NCBI GenBank assembly: GCA_001643675.2
Contig: LSRY02000001.1
Span: forward strand, 1,851,001-1,915,000
Length of the DNA: 64,000 bases
From: Monocercomonoides exilis
Lineage: Eukaryota > Preaxostyla > Oxymonadida > Polymastigidae
Reading direction: 5' to 3'
Below are positions 1 to 11,300 of this stretch, in pieces. Position numbers and translations under genes: made by a program. Numbering within the stretch: the stretch's first letter is position 1; each line of letters opens with the position of its first letter. Below the pieces are notes generated by a model. The model was not told the DNA's origin. It was given only the letters and a program-made list of their open reading frames with translations, and did not search any database.

Positions 1-223
1 AGTTTGGTTTTTTTTACCATAAAAAAAAGAATTGTTTGAATTTGATTTATTTTACTCTAACAGTGAATTAGATGTTGTAATATGTGGAAGTGAAGAAGAA
101 CCATGCCAAATGATGTGCAAATGGATAAAAAATATGAATTTGGGAAATGAAATGAAAATAATTCAGATTGAAAAACCAAATCAATCTAATTTTTCATTTT
201 TTTTTTAAAAAACATAAAAATGA
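1..223 (+). CDS. 3' end of an unrecognised protein (partial)
   Basis: From about base 20 the plus strand reads a charged segment (KELFEFDLF..., then ICGSEEEPCQMMCKW and NLGNEMKIIQIEKP). It is open to a TAA at 206-208, or to a TGA at 221-223 if TAA/TAG encode Gln. Its cysteine, glutamate and tryptophan content is unlike the surrounding AT-rich spacer, so I read it as the last exon of a gene that starts outside the window. No domain is recognised. An AG at 28-29 could be its splice acceptor. It could also be a gene relic. Confidence 0.35.
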
Positions 224-1746
224 CAAACTTTTATAAAGTTCATTGTTTTTATAATCCAACATTGAATAATTTTGTGTGATAATTGTTAATTTTTGCAAGA
301 TTAATTCATAAACGCATGTTTTGATCGAGTCTAATAAAAAAATACATTAACATATCAAAGGAAAAGAAAATATTTGAAAGAAAAAAACAAAATGAATATT
401 TATTTGATATTATGAATCATATAATACCTTTTGCGTTCCATTGAAACCAATTTTGAAATTTTAATCTTTCAACTTAACAACATGGAAGTGAAAATGCATG
501 TGTTTGTGTCACTGATAATTAAATCTGTTTTCAACATTATACAAGTTAGCATATAATAATATACTTACATTAACATATAAAAGTGAACGAACTACATACT
601 TTTAGGTTCTATTTTAACTTAAACAGCATATTCAAATTTTCCAGATATTAAAAATTTTATTGTGGGTTAGATCATAGATATTTAATTTAATTTTTTATTT
701 ATGATTTATATTTTTTTTGATGAAAATTAATTAATAAAATAAATTTATATTATTATAAAAGCACGTTGGATGTGTGAAAATCACGTTTTCTTTTAAATTT
801 GAATAAATTTTATTGAAATTCATGTTTTTATGGGTCATTTTTCAAAAGTCATTTTTTTCAACAAGAAAAATTTTTTCGAAAAATCGGTCCATAAAAAGTT
901 TTTGAATAATTATTATCTATTAATTCGTTATAATTTGAGTGTTTAAAAACGCAAATTGCAAAAGGAACGCGTTTGAACCAATGCCCTGAATTCCTTCAAT
1001 TGGTTGTTCTTTATACCAGTAGTTTGAGGATGCGTAAGGAAAGGAGCAAGCAGCATGGAGTGAATAAGATCAACACTTCTTCATTTATTTAATGAAAAAA
1101 TTATTTAATGTGAAAGAATAAACTGAACCTGAATTTTTTTTCAAAATTTGGATGGTTGTTTTTTTAAATTGAATTTCCTTTTTGTTTTGATCTTTGTTGT
1201 GAACTTTGAATTCAGTTTTGAATTAAACTGGCCAAATTTCGATCACCCCCCTCCCCCTCTTTTTTTCAAGGCTATTTTTGCTTCAAGTTTCAATGATTAT
1301 ATTGATAGGAAAAAAAAATTGAAATATCTAAGGAATAAAAAATCAGAAAAAAGTTATGATTTCAAAAATAATCACGCATATAATCACATTTTTTTTGGGG
1401 CAAAATTCTTGCATATATGAAAAAAACTGTGTTTGTTCGAAACTTTTTCTTCAATCAAGACATTTTTTATAAACAGTTGCAATACAAAAAATTAATGAAA
1501 AATTTCGAAATTGAGAAAAGCATTTGTTAGAGAAGAATGGAACAAAATTTTTAAAGCAAAATATTGTTTCCCATTTCATTATGGGTGCTTTTTTCATTGA
1601 AAAATCGATCAGATATTCACTGTTCTTGTTAATTGTTAATTCTTTATGAAATACATAAATTTAGAAAATCAAACTTTTGATGAGTATTTTGTTTTTTTAT
1701 GTCATGTTTTTTGAAATGTATGATAAAACACGAATGAAAAAACTCT
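224..1746. other. AT-rich spacer with transposon debris
   Basis: No convincing gene is seen. Bases 1354-1376 match the right end of the GGGTGATT MITE family found complete at 23446 and 51322, with no matching left end. A GC-richer patch at about 955-1080 is open on the minus strand when TAA/TAG are read as Gln, but resembles nothing I know. Confidence 0.5.
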
Positions 1747-3025
1747 TCATCGTTTCAGTTGTTAAAAAAGCAAAATCTATTGCGGAAGTCCAAAATAAAC
1801 TGGCATTCTGTCGATGTTCATTATTCCCCATTCTCTTCCCTTTGTTTGTCTTGTTTTTCTTGTGCATGAAAGCGGCAATGATCTGTTATCCAATTTCACA
1901 ATTTCGATCACTTTATGGAAGCTTTCTTCGAAAAGCTGAGCAGTTGAAGGAGTCTTGTGAAAATCATTCACAAGTCCACTTTTTTTAAAAGCAGAAAAAA
2001 TGTTTATCGATGAAGAAACTTGCAATATTGCGTTCATTCCTACCCACAAAAGTTGTTCCATGCTGTCGTGTGTCGAACCAGACCTAACCTGTTAAATTTG
2101 AAGCTTCCAGAGAGAGAAAATTGACAAGTCCAATGACTGCAGCAAATGTGTGGTATTCGGAGGTGAAACCAAAAGCAAAACATTTTCATTGGCAAGTCGA
2201 GTCAATACGTTGTCCGACAGGTGGATTCGGCAACCATCAAGCATTAACACAGCCTGTGCATGTTTATCTGGTTAAATCATTCTTTTGATGTTAACATGAG
2301 GAATGAAAACTTTCTCAATCCAGTTTTCAAACAACTCCTTTTGTAAAATAAAACGAATTTCCGATTTCAACGCAACCATGAATTCCAATTTGATAGCCTA
2401 GAGATTGAAGGGATCTAATGTTGAATGGTTTTTGCACCAGAAAACAAGGAGGAACAAAAGTTCCATCAAGCGAAATGCAATGGAGAAATGAAATCGTTTT
2501 TTCTCCTCTGTCCACAGGCGTGCGATCACTTTCACGATTTTCATTTGTTCCAACAATAAGGTTCACCTTTCTTGTGTCTTCATGCGCGCGATAACCTGAT
2601 TCATCAGCACAAAAGATCATGGATGTATGTTTTCCACATACATATTGAACAAAATAATTTTTCCAAGTGATAATGCTTTGTTCCGATATTTTTATTCTTT
2701 TTTCATCTCTCACGCTTGTTGAGACTACAATCAATTCCTTCCCATGCCTTTTTTTGAATGAAGAATGAAAATTGTGAGGATGTGTTTCATGACAAACTTT
2801 CACAACAACGGCTCTAACCGTTTTCGGTGTGATTTGCTTTCTTTTATCTCTCATATTTTTCAGTATATCCATGACCCGTTTTTCTTGCTTTCGAGTCATC
2901 AACATGTTCTTTTTCTCGATAACCTTTTTCCTTATATATCCTGTTCGAATCTGGCAGACAAGGCTCTGTGTGCAGTTAAGAGCCTTTGCAATTGGAACAT
3001 TTGAAGGAATTTTCACTTTTCTCAT
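1747..3025 (-). pseudogene. pogo/Tigger-like DDE_1 transposase, decayed
   Basis: The product would be the transposase of a pogo-like cut-and-paste element. The N-terminus is a basic helix-turn-helix-like region starting MRKVKIPSNVPIAKALN. The catalytic core follows: first acid in FCADESG, second in LMLDGCRIH, and the DDE_1 signature PPNTTHLLQSLD. The frame breaks at about 2337, where one extra base in the GG of ACAAAAGGAG separates FYFTK from ELFENWIEKVFIP. After that the minus frame runs to a TGA at 1747-1749, crossing two TAA codons and one TAG. Those three codons would be nonsense under the standard code but Gln under the code suspected here; the frameshift is damage either way. A truncated second copy lies at 19611. 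Confidence 0.8.
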
Positions 3026-3287
3026 TTTGCAAGCGTTAAAGAAGGAACGAATTTATGAAACTTTCGTTTTTGAAATGTTTCGAGACAAGAAGGATGAAAT
3101 GAAGTGGAGGTCCATTTTTGGAATATATCCTGTTATTACTGTTTCAAATGAAGATGTGCTAAAAGTTGAAATAACGAAAGGCATTCCCAATAAAAAGATA
3201 GACAAATTAGTTTTGCTTGAACAACCATTATAATTAAAGAATTACTGTTACCAACATTTAACAAATAACATAAATGGTGAGTGACTG
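1747..3287 (-). mobile_element. pogo-like DNA transposon copy, one end identified
   Basis: The element end is placed by comparison with the second copy at 19611-19963. The two match from CAGTCACTCACC (read on the minus strand from 3287) through a leader of about 260 bp into the transposase start. I could not find the opposite terminus below 1747, so the lower boundary is only the end of the transposase reading frame. This copy is non-autonomous because its transposase is frameshifted. Confidence 0.6.
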
Positions 3288-3379
3288 GTTTTTTGATCAA
3301 TAATTAAAAATTTTCACTTTTTCAAAAATGTGCTCAAATAAGTCTTAATTATGTTTATTTATAAAACCTGTGTGACATG

Positions 3380-3427
3380 ATGAAATTTTTGTCTTCACGT
3401 CCGTCAGTGAATTTTTGTCACGTCAGT

Positions 3428-3463
<36 letters not shown>

Positions 3464-3465
3464 CC
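3380..3465. repeat. CGTCA-motif element end with poly-T tract
   Basis: Bases 3395-3430 carry TTCACGTCCGTCAGTG and TGTCACGTCAGTGG, followed by a run of more than 30 T at about 3430-3463. The same CACGTCCGTCA block beside a homopolymer tract occurs at 24354-24420 and 27060-27169, and related CGTCA motifs lie at 7055-7330. It is probably one end of a MITE-like family. Confidence 0.45.
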
Positions 3466-3847
3466 TATTAAGAAAAAAAATAACTTAATTATTAATAGTG
3501 AACGTTTTTTATTTTTGAATAAAAAGTTTATTAGAAATAATTTTTTGAAAGGTGCAATTTTTGATTTGATTTTTTTTTCCCATAAATCGATTTCAATTTT
3601 TAATTAAGAATGAGTTGCTTTTAATCAGAGATCCAACGCCTCATTTGCGCAATAATGTTCATGATGTGTCACTCCACTACTTTTTACATAACGATTGATG
3701 TATCTAGCACTTATACGGTTTAATATAATTTAAAACTCTCTGATTTTTCATTTTGATGTTTTTTCTTTTTTCAATCAAATTTTCATATCTCTGCCCGCTA
3801 TTCTCAAGTATTTCATTTCTTAATTGCTTATTTTAGACAATCACTGA

Positions 3848-6004
3848 ATGCCTCTTATGTTTGAATGTTAGTTGAATTTTATCAAAAAATATTTTAAAAG
3901 ATTTCTCTTTTTCATCATTTCCTCCGCATCCTTTCCTGTCCCCACGCTCTTTCATCGATTCAACCTTCAATTAAGAACATACAACTTCATTTTTCAGACA
4001 TGCTCTTCTTCAAATGCTGCTGTGGTTCATGAAGGAACAGAATCTCAAATAGCGAAACCTGGAAGACTGACTTCATTCGATTTTAATAGCCATCCCTTCG
4101 AATGGTGTGAATGGAATAATTCAAATAGTGGGAATGATAATGGAGGTGCACTTTTTGTTGAATGCTCAAATGCAAATCTTGTAATCGCTTCTTGTTCATT
4201 CAACAATAGTTCTAGTGGTGATGTTGGCGGGGCGTTGTTTTGCAGATATTTATTTAACGTCAACATCGTAAAATCCAATTTCACGGGATGCTCGGCTGGT
4301 CATGGAGGAGCAGTCCATGCTACAAGTCCACAATCAAATTCTGTTTGGACATTCTCAGAAAACAGGGTGGAAAGTTGTTCAATCACAAACTGGTGCGGAA
4401 CTGGCTGGTATTTTTATATTGGTGCTTTTCCATCAAACGGCCAATTTCAGTTTTTAAAATGCAAATGCATTTCAAATTCTGGTGGTGATGCTGCTGGTTC
4501 TCTAACATTCAATTGGCCTCCTCAAGTGAAGCCTAATCAATTTTTGATTGATGATTGCCAGTTTATAAACAACAAATTGACAAATTCTTCAACACACGGA
4601 GGTGCTGCAATGTTTTTTTATAACACTTTTAATTGGATGAATGGAATAAAATTCATCACATTCTGTTTCTTCGATGGAAACACAGCAACTAATGGCAGAG
4701 GAAACGATGTGTTCTTCAGTGGCAATGCAATCACCCAACCTCCATTTCAGAATTGTGGCTCAACAACTCCAACAAAAAGAGTGTATAATAATGGACAAGC
4801 TGATAATGCTGAATATAATGGCTGGCTCCCCCTCATTGCCCAGAACAAAATCGTTGCCTGCAATGGAACTGATATCGATGCCTGTGGCAGACCCCAACAG
4901 ACCCCATGTGCCACCATCGAGTATGCCCTCACTGGCTTCATCTCCCTCCTCAAAGACGCCTCTCTCACCCTCCTTTCCTCAACATTTGTTCCAACTCAAA
5001 CACTCACTTTCAGCGCAGTTGACACTAAAATCACAGGAAATGGAACAGATGCCACCACCATCGCCTCCAGTGGCATTCCTCAACCACCAATCTCATATTC
5101 ACAGTCATCACAATCAACATCATCATTTTCTTCATTTTCATCCTTGTCATCTGCATCTTCTTCGCCAGATCCATCTGCCTCGTCTGCCCTCTTCCAACAA
5201 ACACAGGGCTCCCTCACAGTCTCTGCCCTCGCCATCGCGCACAATTCCACAAACCAAATCACCCCCATCCTCTTCCACCTCTCCGGTAACTCCCCTTCCC
5301 TCAACCTCAACACAACCACCATCACCGGAACAACCTCCATAACAATAAAAACTCCCCTCTTCTTCCTCACTGCTGGCTCCCTCTCCCTCAACCACACAGC
5401 AATCACCAGTCTCCCCCTCAGCAGCCCCAGCATCTTCCACATCACCTCCCTCACAAACCCCCTCACCCTCAACTCCTCCAACATCACTCACATCACCTCC
5501 ACTGCCGCCCCCACCAGCTGTGTCCTCTCCTCCGCAACCTCCCCTGACCTCTCCCTCTCCCTCACCAACTGCACTATCACCAACATCAACTCAGCTCCAC
5601 AACACCATCAGACTTCCACCAATTGCGGGTGCATCTCATTCGCCACATCTGCCTTTGCTAACACATTTTCTGTGGGCAACACCAAATTCACTGAATGTGA
5701 TATGAGCAAAGAAGAATCGAAGAATTAGAAAGAGAGAAAAGCGAATACTCAGAGATCGGAACATGTTGGTGGACATGAAAAGAAAACCCAAACGAAACCT
5801 GTTTCAAGCGGATCAAAGAGAATGACATTCTACGGGGATGATTCGAAAAAGAATGATACAAAAGATAAAAATAAAGAAACAAAAAAATTTGAATTAAGAG
5901 AAAAGATGTTAAAGAAGATAAATGAATAAACCAGATAACTGTTTCATTTCGCAAGCTTTCTGAGATTTGTAAGTTAACAAAAGCAACAAAATACAATACG
6001 TTGA
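3848..6004 (+). CDS. short parallel beta-helix surface protein
   Basis: A right-handed beta-helix protein related to the two giant proteins in this window. The start is ATG at 3848, directly after a TGA; the frame crosses TAG at 3869-3871 and reaches a hydrophobic signal/anchor (KRFLFFIISSASFPVP). Repeated short strands such as GGALFVEC and CSFNNSSSGDVGGALFC follow, then the module cap CGRPQQTPCATIEYAL near residue 355 and a Ser/Thr/Pro-rich stretch. The standard-code frame ends at TAG 5726-5728, but the same frame continues as a lysine-rich tail (SGSKRMTFYGDD) through three TAAs to TGA 6002-6004. That makes 718 residues; the standard-code frame 3872-5728 has no clear ATG and gives 618. Unlike its relatives it has no C-terminal membrane span or kinase domain. 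It may be a truncated paralog. Confidence 0.7.
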
Positions 6005-7365
6005 TTTTTTTAAAAATTTCGAGATAAATTATTAAGTATTTTTTATAAAGCAATAAAAATCAACGTGCTTCAAAAATATCTTCTGCATATTTCTTAGATA
6101 TGATGTGAGATATTGAAGAAAAAATATGAAAAATTTGAGAGCATTTGTTAACAATAAGTTATAATTATATTCAATATTGAATCTATTTTCAAAGCTATTA
6201 AGAAGTGTCAAACTTCTTAAAACATTTCATTCATTCGAACAACTATTCAGCCCTCATCTTCTGTTGACAAAGAGAGAGAAAAAAGTTCTGCAAAGTTATA
6301 AAAGACTTTTGTGCTTTTCACCATTCCATGCAAAATCTTTATCAAAAATTTCTGATCATCTTTCAATTCTTCCAGTAATGAATGATTCTTCCATTTCGCA
6401 ATCGTTATTCTAGACACAATTTGTTTCATGTTTATGATATCCAAAAAACTTTTTTCTATCACTCGTTTTCGAAGAAAAATTCTTCAGTCGTGATGTTCAG
6501 CAGGCGTTTCTGAAAAAATTGCGCTCAATAATCAAGTGATGAAGATAAGGAAGGCAGGCGCTTCAAGTCGATCGAAGAAGTTGATAAAAACTTTTCAACG
6601 TTGTCGGGAAAGAAAGATGAATGAAAAAAAACGAAAATAACATTTTATTGAAAAGGAATTTGTTGAAGCCGAATCTTCAACATATTTGTGTGCGCAACAA
6701 AGAGATGAAGATAAACAGTGAGTTGTTTGTTATCTGACTACTGGCTTTGGACATTTTAGTGAACTTTGTGAACTTGTTAAAAAAAAATAGTTCTATAAAA
6801 TTTATCATAAAAAAAACAAACCATTTTCTGATACTATTTCATTCTGGACAAATTGCTGAATTTTTTTGAGGTCAAGTTTTCCACGTGTGTTCTCGTTGCA
6901 CTTGTTCAATTTTGATTTGTTCCATAATTACTTGAGAAAAGCGTTAAAATTCTTCTTCGCACAATTCTATATCACCTTCATCATTGTAAAATGCAACTTT
7001 TTCACCAATTAATATTTATTTCAATTTTTTGTCCAACATTGAAATGCTGACTTGCCCTGACGGTCATGACCGTCACCGACGATCTAAAATTCCTTTTTTG
7101 CCTATTCGTCAGTTTCCCATTGTAATTTTTTCATTGATTAAAAGTGATAAAAAAAAGTCTTTTAATTTTATTGTACAAATAATAAATTTAAAAATGAAAT
7201 CAAATGAATTATTTGATTTTTTTGAGCTTTCACGGAAAATTTAAACTTTAATAAATCACTGACGTGAATATTTTTGTTGAGTCCGTCAGAATTGAAAATT
7301 TTCTCGTCAATGGTCATTACATCACTCAGGTTTAGTATTTATTATCAAAATTGTTCAAGCAAGTG
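6005..7365. other. spacer with weak coding remnants and CGTCA repeats
   Basis: A minus-strand frame at 6247-6462 (RITIAKWKNHSLLEELKDD) and an overlapping plus-strand frame at 6177-6413 are both open, and neither resembles a known family, so I call neither. Bases 7055-7085 (CCCTGACGGTCATGACCGTCACCGACG) and 7258-7330 hold CGTCA/TGACG motifs like those of the element ends at 3395 and 24354. The rest is AT-rich. Confidence 0.45.
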
Positions 7366-7538
7366 AAAAATGCGTTTTAATGAAGAATTTTCGAAATAAA
7401 AAAAATGACCCAAAATTTATTTATTTATTTATATATTTTTATTTTTTTCTGTGTGAAGCAGCATCGTGCATTATCACAATCGGAGATAGTCACAAAAAGT
7501 TGTGCAAAACCAGATGTGATTATATCCGGTTTTGACTG
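7366..7538 (-). mobile_element. partial copy of the CAGTCAAAACCGG MITE
   Basis: Read on the minus strand from 7538 this begins CAGTCAAAACCGGATATAAT. It follows the left end of the complete element at 22132 closely for about 170 bp (GTGACTAT.TCCGATTGTGAT, CAGAAAAA, the GACCCAAA block and ATGCGTTTTAATGAAG). The opposite terminal repeat is missing, so this is a fragment. Confidence 0.7.
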
Positions 7539-7566
7539 CATTTTTACATTTTATATTTCTAATAGT

Positions 7567-7980
7567 TCATATTTGAGTTATGGAAAATATTGTAATAATT
7601 TTGACAAAAAGTGATAAACAAATATGTTTTTTTTTTCGAAGGAAAAGAAAATATTGAGACATTTTCATTGTGTGAGTTTGATTTTTCATCATTAATGTTT
7701 TTTAAAAAAATGAAGATGCAACTTCTGACTTCAAAAAAGAAGAATAATCATTCATAAAATATACAAACACAAAAAATAATAATGAATATATACAAAATGT
7801 GATGGACAAATAATCATAAACAAAGAGTTGTTTTTTGAAAATAAAATGAGAGAAAAATGGTTGATTTGCAAATATGAACAGAATCATTGCAAAAGAGAGC
7901 AACAATATTACAAAATATAAACATGGAATTACACAAAACGAAAAATAAAAGAATGACAAATTTTTCAAGGTGTTTCTCAT
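7567..7980 (-). CDS. possible small multi-spanning membrane protein
   Basis: Starting at ATG 7980 the minus strand stays open for 92 codons with several hydrophobic segments (FCVIPCLYFVILLLSFAM, then FVYDYLSITFCIYSLLFF). If TAA is Gln it continues to a TGA at 7567-7569. No family is recognised. Because T-rich DNA makes hydrophobic open frames by chance, I give this low weight. Confidence 0.25.
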
Positions 7981-8080
7981 TGCACTGAAAATTGAAAATG
8001 CTGATTATTCAAAATAAACTCACGGAAAAAGTAAAAAATAAACAATATTAACCAAACATCACTGAAAAACAAAATCAAAA

Positions 8081-8396
8081 TCAAAAAATGAAATAGCTGT
8101 ATTGATTCATGTTCTCGCCCTTCATGCAGAAGCGGATAAAAACTGAAAAACACATCTGAATCGAATATTCAACCACTCTGATTTCATTTTTCGCTCCCTC
8201 ATTTGACTGCACATCTTTCAAAATTACCATTGACTTGAAAGCATTCAAAGCATCTTTCTCAGTGTGTTGACAAAGATTAACAATGCAAAGAAGTTCTGCC
8301 AATTGTCTTAACGAAGCCAGGATGTGGAGCAATTGCTGCTCAAAGAACAACTCAGCCTCACTGCATGTCCGAGATGAACGAGGCACTCACAACTTT
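8081..8396 (-). other. coding-like frame just downstream of the giant protein; possible extra 3' exon
   Basis: This minus-strand frame is open, not AT-biased, and ends in TGA. It reads ELFFEQQLLHILASLRQLAE and later DALNAFKSMVILKDV and VEYSIQMCFSVFIRFCMKG. It overlaps the last 29 bases of the giant gene in another frame. A consensus donor GTGAGT follows the giant gene's DSKV codons, and a GAG acceptor lies 40 bp on in matching phase, so it could be an alternative or true last exon. The paralog at 35949 has no such extension. It could also be a gene fragment. Confidence 0.4.
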
Positions 8397-11300
8397 TGAG
8401 TCTTCGGTGTAATCGATTGCATCAGACACAGTCACCATCATCACGCCAGCCGGAAAGTGTTGGAAAAACTCACGCTTCATCACAAACAGCGACGGGCGAT
8501 CGTCTTTGTTCTGCGCCACCGCAGATTTCACCAGGCCACAGAATGTCGTGCCTTCGATTTCTGACATGTCCGGCCTCTCCCCATTCACGATCTTCTGCCC
8601 TGCCACCTCTCCCTCATATTCTCCAAACGGAATCTGCAAACTCAGAATCTCCCACAGCATCATCCCAATTGAAAAGGCAACTGACTTCTTTTTCGCTCCC
8701 ATATTCTTGTTCATCTGCAGCTCTGGTGCTTTCCACCTCAGACATTCTTTTCTTTCTTCATCTTCATCATCCTCAAACGCTGATGATGGAGGTGGCGACT
8801 TGGTGAATCTTTCGCTCAACACTGAAACATCAGAGGAAGATGTGACCATGGTGGAGCTTGAAGAGACAGATGAACTGTCAGAGTCTGATGAGAAGTCCGA
8901 GTGCAAAACAATGCAGATCACCATGTGTTCAGAAAACAACACAATATGCGGACTGAGATTGGAAAGAGATGAGAGAGGATTGTCCATTTCATCAAACGAG
9001 TGGAGTGCCAGATTTGCCACCCAGAACAGGATCTGAGCAGCTGTTTGCTCCCTCTCCTGCAGAGTGCCTATCGCCATCTCCTTTGTCTTATTCTTTCCAT
9101 GAAGAAGCATGAACAGCGAATCCCTCAGATCCACAATCAGCTTCTCATGAGGGGATGAACAGGCCATTGCATCCACCAAATTTGACATTGACGAAGTTGT
9201 TGGACACAGATCCTCCCCACGAACAAAAGTTGAATCTGAGTCAGTTGTTGAAGTTGATGAAATGGATGGTGATGGAGTTCTCTTTCTTGTCTCTTCTTCC
9301 TCAATTCCCTTTTCGTCAACTTTCTCCAGCATCCATTCAGGGATTTTGTCTGAGTCTCTCCCCAAAATATACTCAGTGGAACCACTCTCACTCAGCAAAT
9401 GCTCAGATGATTCAGAATGTTCCATATTCGTCTCATACACCCTCTTCTTGAACCTCTCTTCATTCTTCTTCTCTGCCTCCCTCTCTGCTCTCCTCCACTG
9501 CTCCTCGGGTGATGGCTCCATTGTCACCATCTCAATTAGCTTCGGATCCTTCCTCACTGTGTCGTTCACAATCTCTCTCAGATCTTTTGCTTCATTCTTT
9601 GCCTTTCTCCAACGAACAAAAAATATTATCAACGCAAATAATAGCACTGCAACAACCGCAATGCAAACAATCAATATCCATGATGATTTCCCTCCTTTTC
9701 CTCCTTCAGCAATCCTTTCATTTCCACTTGACTGACTTTCACTCCTGTTCTTCACAATAAATCGCTCTGTTGACGAATGTAAATCTCCTTTCCCAAACAC
9801 AATACACACACTCACTTCTGTCTCTTCTCTCATTTTCTCCAATTCTGAAGATGAGATTACAGAATGAATCTCATTCTCTGATACAAACCCTTTTTCATCA
9901 ATTTCCTTTCTCACAATTTCTTCTTCATCTCCATTTTTCATGCTCATCTTCACTGACAAATCACATGGCAGAAGCAGTTTTCCAGAAATTATTAGATCCA
10001 AATTCCCATTCAATTGAGTTGAATTCTTCACCTCTTCTAAAATGGGGATGAAAAATGATGATCCTCTTTCTGATGCAATCCCTCCCAATTGACATCCTTC
10101 ATCCAAAATCCAAAGCGATGAGTTATCTTTCAGTCCATCTCCCCCTTTCACGCTCACAACATTCAGTTCGCTATCCCCAGTGCAGATCGCATTCCTTCGC
10201 GCTGATGGATATCCTTCAATCTCGGGGTTGTTGTTCTCAAACTTGCTGTTTTCAATCTTCATACTCCCTCCACTCACCCACAAACCACCTGCCTTGCTAT
10301 TTCTGATTGCTGTTTCTCTCAGTTCCACATTGCTGTTTTCAACATCAACCAATGACCCATTCCATTTGCACAATCCCTCTTTTCTATTGTTTTCTTCATT
10401 AATAATTTCATCTTCTTTTTCTCCATCAAACACACATGCCTCAACCCTCACATTCTTGGAATTTCTTATCTGCATCATGCTTCCCTTATCAACCGAATTC
10501 ACACATCTTCCAAATGAGCTGTTCAGCACACTCACCTCTTGTTCAGCATCTTCCATCCCAATCGCACACCCCTCCAACAGCACAGTCATATTTTCAATGA
10601 CCATCTCTTTCATCGCCACTTTCGCTTTCCCTCCAACACTCACAATATCTCCCTCACATTTGATGTTCAAAATGCTTGTTTCATCAATTATCACATCTGA
10701 TTCTTCATGGAATGAAAGAACTGATACTTTTGAATGAATATCTCTGAATGTTGTTTCCGATATCTTTAGCTCTCCGCTTTCCACGCTCACAATTGAACTG
10801 TTCAATTTCAGTTCATAAGAAGAAGAGAAGAACTCACATTTCTGTATCTCAATTGATCCATTCTTCACTTTCATAAGATAACTGTGAGTTGACTCAAAGG
10901 AATCTTTAAACTCGAATGAGCAACTCTCCACAGCGCTTTCATTTATAAACTCCATCACGCAATCCTTCTCAAATGATTTCTCAATCTTGGAGTTCAATCT
11001 CACAACCGCTTGTGTCTTTTTCAATGAATTCACAACCAGATCTCCAATCACACATTCTTCTTTCACAAACCCTTCCCCATCAATCAGAATCGCATTCATT
11101 ACACCTTGCTCAATGTGGTCAACCCCGCAGTTGATACTGAGGCATGGATTGCTTTGAGCTCCACACCTTCTGCCATCAGTTCCTGTTGCGTTCACAAACA
11201 CTTGAAGCCCATAAAAATAGGTGATTAGCGGAATCAGATCAACATCTCCCTCACTCTCAACATCCCTCCCACAGATGGAGTTGTTTGAGTTCAATGACTC

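Noticed and set aside
2829-3233. Plus-strand frame of 134 codons
   Set aside because: It is the antisense of the pogo-like element's 5' region; the same frame appears opposite the truncated copy at 19665-19922 because the DNA is duplicated.
4674-5491. Frames of 114-222 codons overlapping the beta-helix gene
   Set aside because: Alternative frames of the Ser/Thr/Pro-rich part of the real gene.
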